Shown in pieces: positions 7,227-10,067 of a stretch of 10,067 nt of DNA (positions are counted from its first letter, which is position 1; the number at the start of each line of letters is the position of its first letter). Source of the stretch: Hepatocystis sp. ex Piliocolobus tephrosceles (lineage: Eukaryota; Apicomplexa; Aconoidasida; Haemosporida; Plasmodiidae); contig CABPSV020000139.1 in NCBI GenBank assembly GCA_902459845.2, forward strand, positions 7,501 through 17,567. Direction: 5' to 3'. The translations under genes were made by a program, and so were the position numbers. The notes below the pieces were generated by a model. That model was not told the DNA's origin. It saw only the letters and a list, made by a program, of their open reading frames with translations, and did no database searches.

Positions 7227-8600
7227 ATGACAAGCGCAAATGAGATTGTTCCCCGACTTGGGTTTGAAGAAATGAAAAATGAAATGATTAAGTATGGTGT
7301 TGACATAACACATAACACATTGAAGAATCCTACGACAGAAGACGTACAAGGAGTATATAGTATTTGTATAAAATATATTTTAAATAAAGATATTAACAAT
7401 ATAAGGATTGAAGAGTTTACTGGTGATTTGAAGAGTGCTATGCCTTCAATTGACGGTATACAAATATTACCAAACGAAGGTAAAAACCATTTACAAGCTA
7501 TTGGAAATTTACGATTTATTAGACACTGTGAGAAAATCAATAGAATTTTAAATTTGGATAATACATTAAGTCATATATTTAAACCTATAAGTAGTCATAT
7601 AACGAAACTGATAAATTCATTTATTCATTTTATGAAATATAAAGAACATATATATAATGAAAATGATTTAAAAATTAGGACAATACAAGAAAAAAAAAAT
7701 GAAGATAGTTTTTTATATAATGAACTAAAAGGAGTTGATAACGAATTAAACATTTTATTAAGTAAACATGATGAAATAAAAAATAGTATATCTAATGAGA
7801 AAGTTATAAAAAAAAATTATGAAGAAGATATGATTAATAATCAGAATTTATTAAATTCACAACATAGTATAATTATTGATTTAAAAAGTAAGAAAGATAA
7901 AATCGTAAATGAAACAAATGAATTGGTTTTTCAATTTTCAAGATATAGACAAAAAAAAGAAGACTTAGAAGATCAAGTTGTACCATCTCCAGAAAAATTA
8001 CAAAAATATAATGAAGAATTAAGTGATTTATTATATGAACATATATCTTATTTTGAAACTGATAAAAAAAAAAATGATGATATTAAACATAAAATGAATA
8101 TAGCTGATCAATGTATACAAAAATTACATGACTTGTCAGCTATTTTAACTACTCATGTAAATGAAGTAATAAAAATTCATATTGATAAAAAAAATGAATT
8201 AAACAATATTGATAAAAATTATAAATATTTAATAAAAGAAAAAGAAAATTTAATACAAAATAAAAATGAACAAGAACAAATATTACAAGAAACTGAAGAA
8301 AATTTTAAACAAGAACAAAATAAATGGATCCAAAAAATTGAAGAAGAAGAAAAAAACATAACTATAGTTGACCAAAATGTAAAAGAAATATATGAAAATG
8401 TGAATAATATAAATATGAAAATTAATAAGGAAATACAAGAAATAAATAGTATTATTAAAAACATACAAGATAGTATAAATAATTATAATAAAAATGTTGA
8501 TATAATAACTAACCTAATTGAAAAAACTGAAAACTCCAAAAATATATTAACAAATGCAATACAAAATAATATACGAAAGTGCATAAAAACGCACATTTGA
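7227..8600 (+). CDS. NUF2: Kinetochore protein NUF2 (NDC80 complex)
   Basis: Encodes 457 residues, close to the usual NUF2 length of about 450-465, in one exon. NUF2 pairs with NDC80; with SPC24-SPC25 they form the rod that binds spindle microtubules at the outer kinetochore. Residues 1-140 fit the NUF2 calponin-homology-like head (PRLGFEEM near 9-16, KPISSHITKLINSFIHFMKYKE at 119-140). The family hallmark is VVPSPEKLQKY at 251-261, matching the conserved SPEKL motif. From about 145 onward the protein is almost entirely Glu/Lys/Asn-rich coiled coil, in which NUF2 zips with NDC80 and then meets SPC24/25. The ATG follows ACAAC, with an in-frame TAA at 7194-7196 and no other ATG between. In malaria parasites NUF2 marks kinetochores in schizogony and male gamete formation. 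The TGA lies in a 23-bp repeat that supplies the last residues, THI. No frameshift or missing core motif. Confidence 0.95.
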   Translation: MTSANEIVPRLGFEEMKNEMIKYGVDITHNTLKNPTTEDVQGVYSICIKYILNKDINNIRIEEFTGDLKSAMPSIDGIQILPNEGKNHLQAIGNLRFIRHCEKINRILNLDNTLSHIFKPISSHITKLINSFIHFMKYKEHIYNENDLKIRTIQEKKNEDSFLYNELKGVDNELNILLSKHDEIKNSISNEKVIKKNYEEDMINNQNLLNSQHSIIIDLKSKKDKIVNETNELVFQFSRYRQKKEDLEDQVVPSPEKLQKYNEELSDLLYEHISYFETDKKKNDDIKHKMNIADQCIQKLHDLSAILTTHVNEVIKIHIDKKNELNNIDKNYKYLIKEKENLIQNKNEQEQILQETEENFKQEQNKWIQKIEEEEKNITIVDQNVKEIYENVNNINMKINKEIQEINSIIKNIQDSINNYNKNVDIITNLIEKTENSKNILTNAIQNNIRKCIKTHI

Positions 8601-8650
8601 AAAAAATATAAACGCATATTTGAAAAAAATATAAACGCATATCTAAAAAG
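8587..8650. repeat. 23-bp tandem repeat overlapping the NUF2 stop codon
   Basis: Copies at 8587-8609 and 8610-8632 differ by one base, followed by a partial, diverged copy from 8633. The first copy codes for Thr-His-Ile and the TGA at 8598-8600; the second, read in its own phase, also gives ACG CAT ATT TGA, so the one difference is synonymous. A 14-bp word, AAAGTGCATAAAAA, lies just before the array (8576-8589, inside NUF2) and again just after it (8647-8660). Confidence 0.9.
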
Positions 8651-8757
8651 TGCATAAAAAATGACACACCTAGGAAATAAAAAAAATAAAAAATAAAAAT
8701 ACGACGACTGGATTTAACTGATTATATGTATGTGTATGTGTCATAAGCATAATAACA

Positions 8758-8758
<1 letters not shown>

Positions 8759-8805
<47 letters not shown>
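8759..8805. repeat. A47 homopolymer downstream of NUF2
   Basis: An uninterrupted run of 47 A about 160 nt after the NUF2 stop, in the sense strand. A genomic A-run here could mimic a poly(A) tail in cDNA and mis-prime oligo-dT. Confidence 0.9.
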
Positions 8806-8808
<3 letters not shown>

Positions 8809-8973
8809 ATTTAAAGAATGAGTTATTTATATGATGAATTTAATTTGAATTAGTTCTTTTTTTTTTTTTTTTTTTGCTACTAATATACCCTATTATACTA
8901 TTATCATTTATCTATTTCTTAACTTAACATTTGGTGTACACCTGTACTTTCAGAATTATCAATTTAAGTTCAA

Positions 8974-9155
8974 TTTTTTTTACCCCTTTATTTATGCTTT
9001 TTATTTTTTACCCCTTTATTTATGCTTTTTATTTTTTACCCCTTTATTTACCCTTTTTTTTTTTACCCCTTTAATTTTCTTTTTTTTTACCCCTTTAATT
9101 TTCTTTTTTTTTACCCCTTTATTTACCCTTTTTTTTTTACCCCTTTAATTTTCTT
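8974..9155. repeat. C-rich minisatellite, seven TACCCCTTTA cores
   Basis: Seven exact TACCCCTTTA cores start at 8981, 9009, 9037, 9064, 9089, 9112 and 9139, spaced 23-28 bp. Two spacer types alternate: TTTATGCTTTTTATT in the left part and AATTTTCTTTTTTTT in the right part, with a shorter TTACCC variant near 9049 and 9123. It is the most C-rich island outside genes. It is not the Plasmodium telomere repeat. Confidence 0.9.
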
Positions 9156-9199
9156 TTTTATTCATTTAACAAACATTATATAAAAACCATTAGTTAAAC

Positions 9200-9237
<38 letters not shown>

Positions 9238-10067
9238 AACAATAAAAAAAAACAGAGTTTATAAGTTTAAGCATTTTAAGGCTAATCTTATAAAAAGACT
9301 TGATCAATTTGAATAAAATAAAGAAGAAAAAAAAAAAAAATTATAATTATAAATTTCTATTTTTATAAGCAGTGGAATAGAAAAGACAAGTATGTTTATA
9401 TAATATATGTAAATATATATATGAAGCATAAAAAAAAAAATAAAAAATAAAAAATAATTGAACTTACATAAAATAATTTTATTAATAAAATCAACAAACA
9501 TTTAAAAAAAAAATACATTGAAAATATTAGGAACATTTATTTATGAATATTGAAATGTTTATAAAAATAAATTAAATAAGTTAGTTCGATAAATAAGAAT
9601 AAATAAAGTGTATATATATATAGATGTATGTATGTATGTATGTATTATTAAACCTAATTAAAAATTTTGTATACAATTTAAAAATTATAAATAATAAAAT
9701 AATATAAACATTTTATAACCCATATACACAGTATATATTAAATCTTATACCAGTTAAATACATATATATGTGTGTGTAACCTTTGTACATGCGTATACAT
9801 TTAAACGTATTATATTTACTCCGTGTTTCGAGCACATAGATGTGGAATGGAAACAAGTTAAAATTTTGTTTAATCATTAATAACATTTATGTGTATTAGT
9901 GATTGTTAAATAATTTCCCCATATGTGCAACTATTTATATAATCTAATGTTCGTTTAAACTATTTTCTATTGATATGCTAAAATTAAAAAAAAAAAAAAC
10001 ATATATATATATACATGTATATATAAATGTGTATATATGTGTCAGGAATAAAAAAATAAATAAATAA

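Larger units (their letters stand above)
8601..10067. other. NUF2 downstream region, no gene seen
   Basis: About 1.47 kb without a recognisable gene on either strand. It holds the NUF2 3' UTR, an A47 run, a T-run near 8858-8875, a C-rich minisatellite, an A30 run at 9206-9235, a GTAT run near 9625-9643 and long AT-rich DNA to the window edge. Frames crossing it encode only Phe/Ile/Tyr-rich low-complexity peptides. The next gene must lie beyond the right edge. Confidence 0.75.

Noticed and set aside
7033..7540. Minus-strand frames overlapping the NUF2 start
   Set aside because: They lie antisense to the conserved NUF2 head domain and its leader; codon bias and homology support NUF2 only.
8219..8468. 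Minus-strand Phe/Ser-rich frames in NUF2
   Set aside because: Antisense shadows of the coiled-coil codons.
8974..9155. Telomere-like or G-quadruplex array
   Set aside because: The unit is not the Plasmodium telomere repeat (GGGTTYA), and the G-runs on the minus strand are over 15 nt apart, too far for a classical quadruplex.
9304..9501. 65-residue minus-strand frame MFVDFINKIILCKFNYF
   Set aside because: It has an ATG but is only Phe/Ile/Tyr in AT-rich DNA, with no conserved motif. A short exon of a neighbouring gene cannot be fully excluded.
1..10067. CRISPR array, insertion sequence or transposon
   Set aside because: The tandem repeats have no unique spacers and no transposase or reverse-transcriptase frame is present; the gene content is eukaryotic core.

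Overview
This window is eukaryotic nuclear DNA from a malaria parasite (genus Plasmodium). The signs are extreme A+T content, 28-47 nt poly(dA:dT) runs, A-ending codons, Asn/Lys-rich low-complexity inserts inside proteins, in-frame minisatellites, and three genes that read as Plasmodium orthologues. The species cannot be fixed from sequence alone. From memory, a pyrophosphatase, a conserved unknown protein and NUF2 lie in this order on P. falciparum chromosome 3, so I think this is a syntenic block in some Plasmodium species; I could not check this.

Layout. Positions 1-269 look like intron, with a 15-bp minisatellite and a T30 tract, ending in a splice acceptor at 268-269. Positions 270-650 (+) are the last coding exon of a family I soluble inorganic pyrophosphatase; its stop codon sits in the first copy of a 26-bp tandem repeat. 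Positions 651-1650 are a repeat-rich convergent spacer. Positions 1651-4794 (-) are a single-exon 1047-residue gene. It has a signal peptide plus a basic transit-like leader, three in-frame repeat tracts, a region I read as a degenerate FKBP-like fold (about 600-715) and a C-terminal CS/p23/NudC-like domain (about 918-1044). Positions 4795-7226 are a 2.4-kb divergent spacer carrying the 5' regulatory DNA of two genes, with many simple repeats and a 40-bp perfect palindrome. Positions 7227-8600 (+) are kinetochore protein NUF2, complete and unspliced. Positions 8601-10067 are downstream DNA with a 23-bp repeat overlapping the NUF2 stop, an A47 tract and a C-rich minisatellite; I see no gene there.

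The three genes do not form one pathway. The pyrophosphatase clears PPi from biosynthesis, the middle gene looks like a secretory or plastid-routed chaperone-type protein, and NUF2 is part of the NDC80 complex that joins kinetochores to spindle microtubules. The most noteworthy points are the FKBP-like plus CS architecture behind an apicoplast-type leader, and the fact that two of the three genes end inside a tandem repeat whose unit supplies the stop codon.
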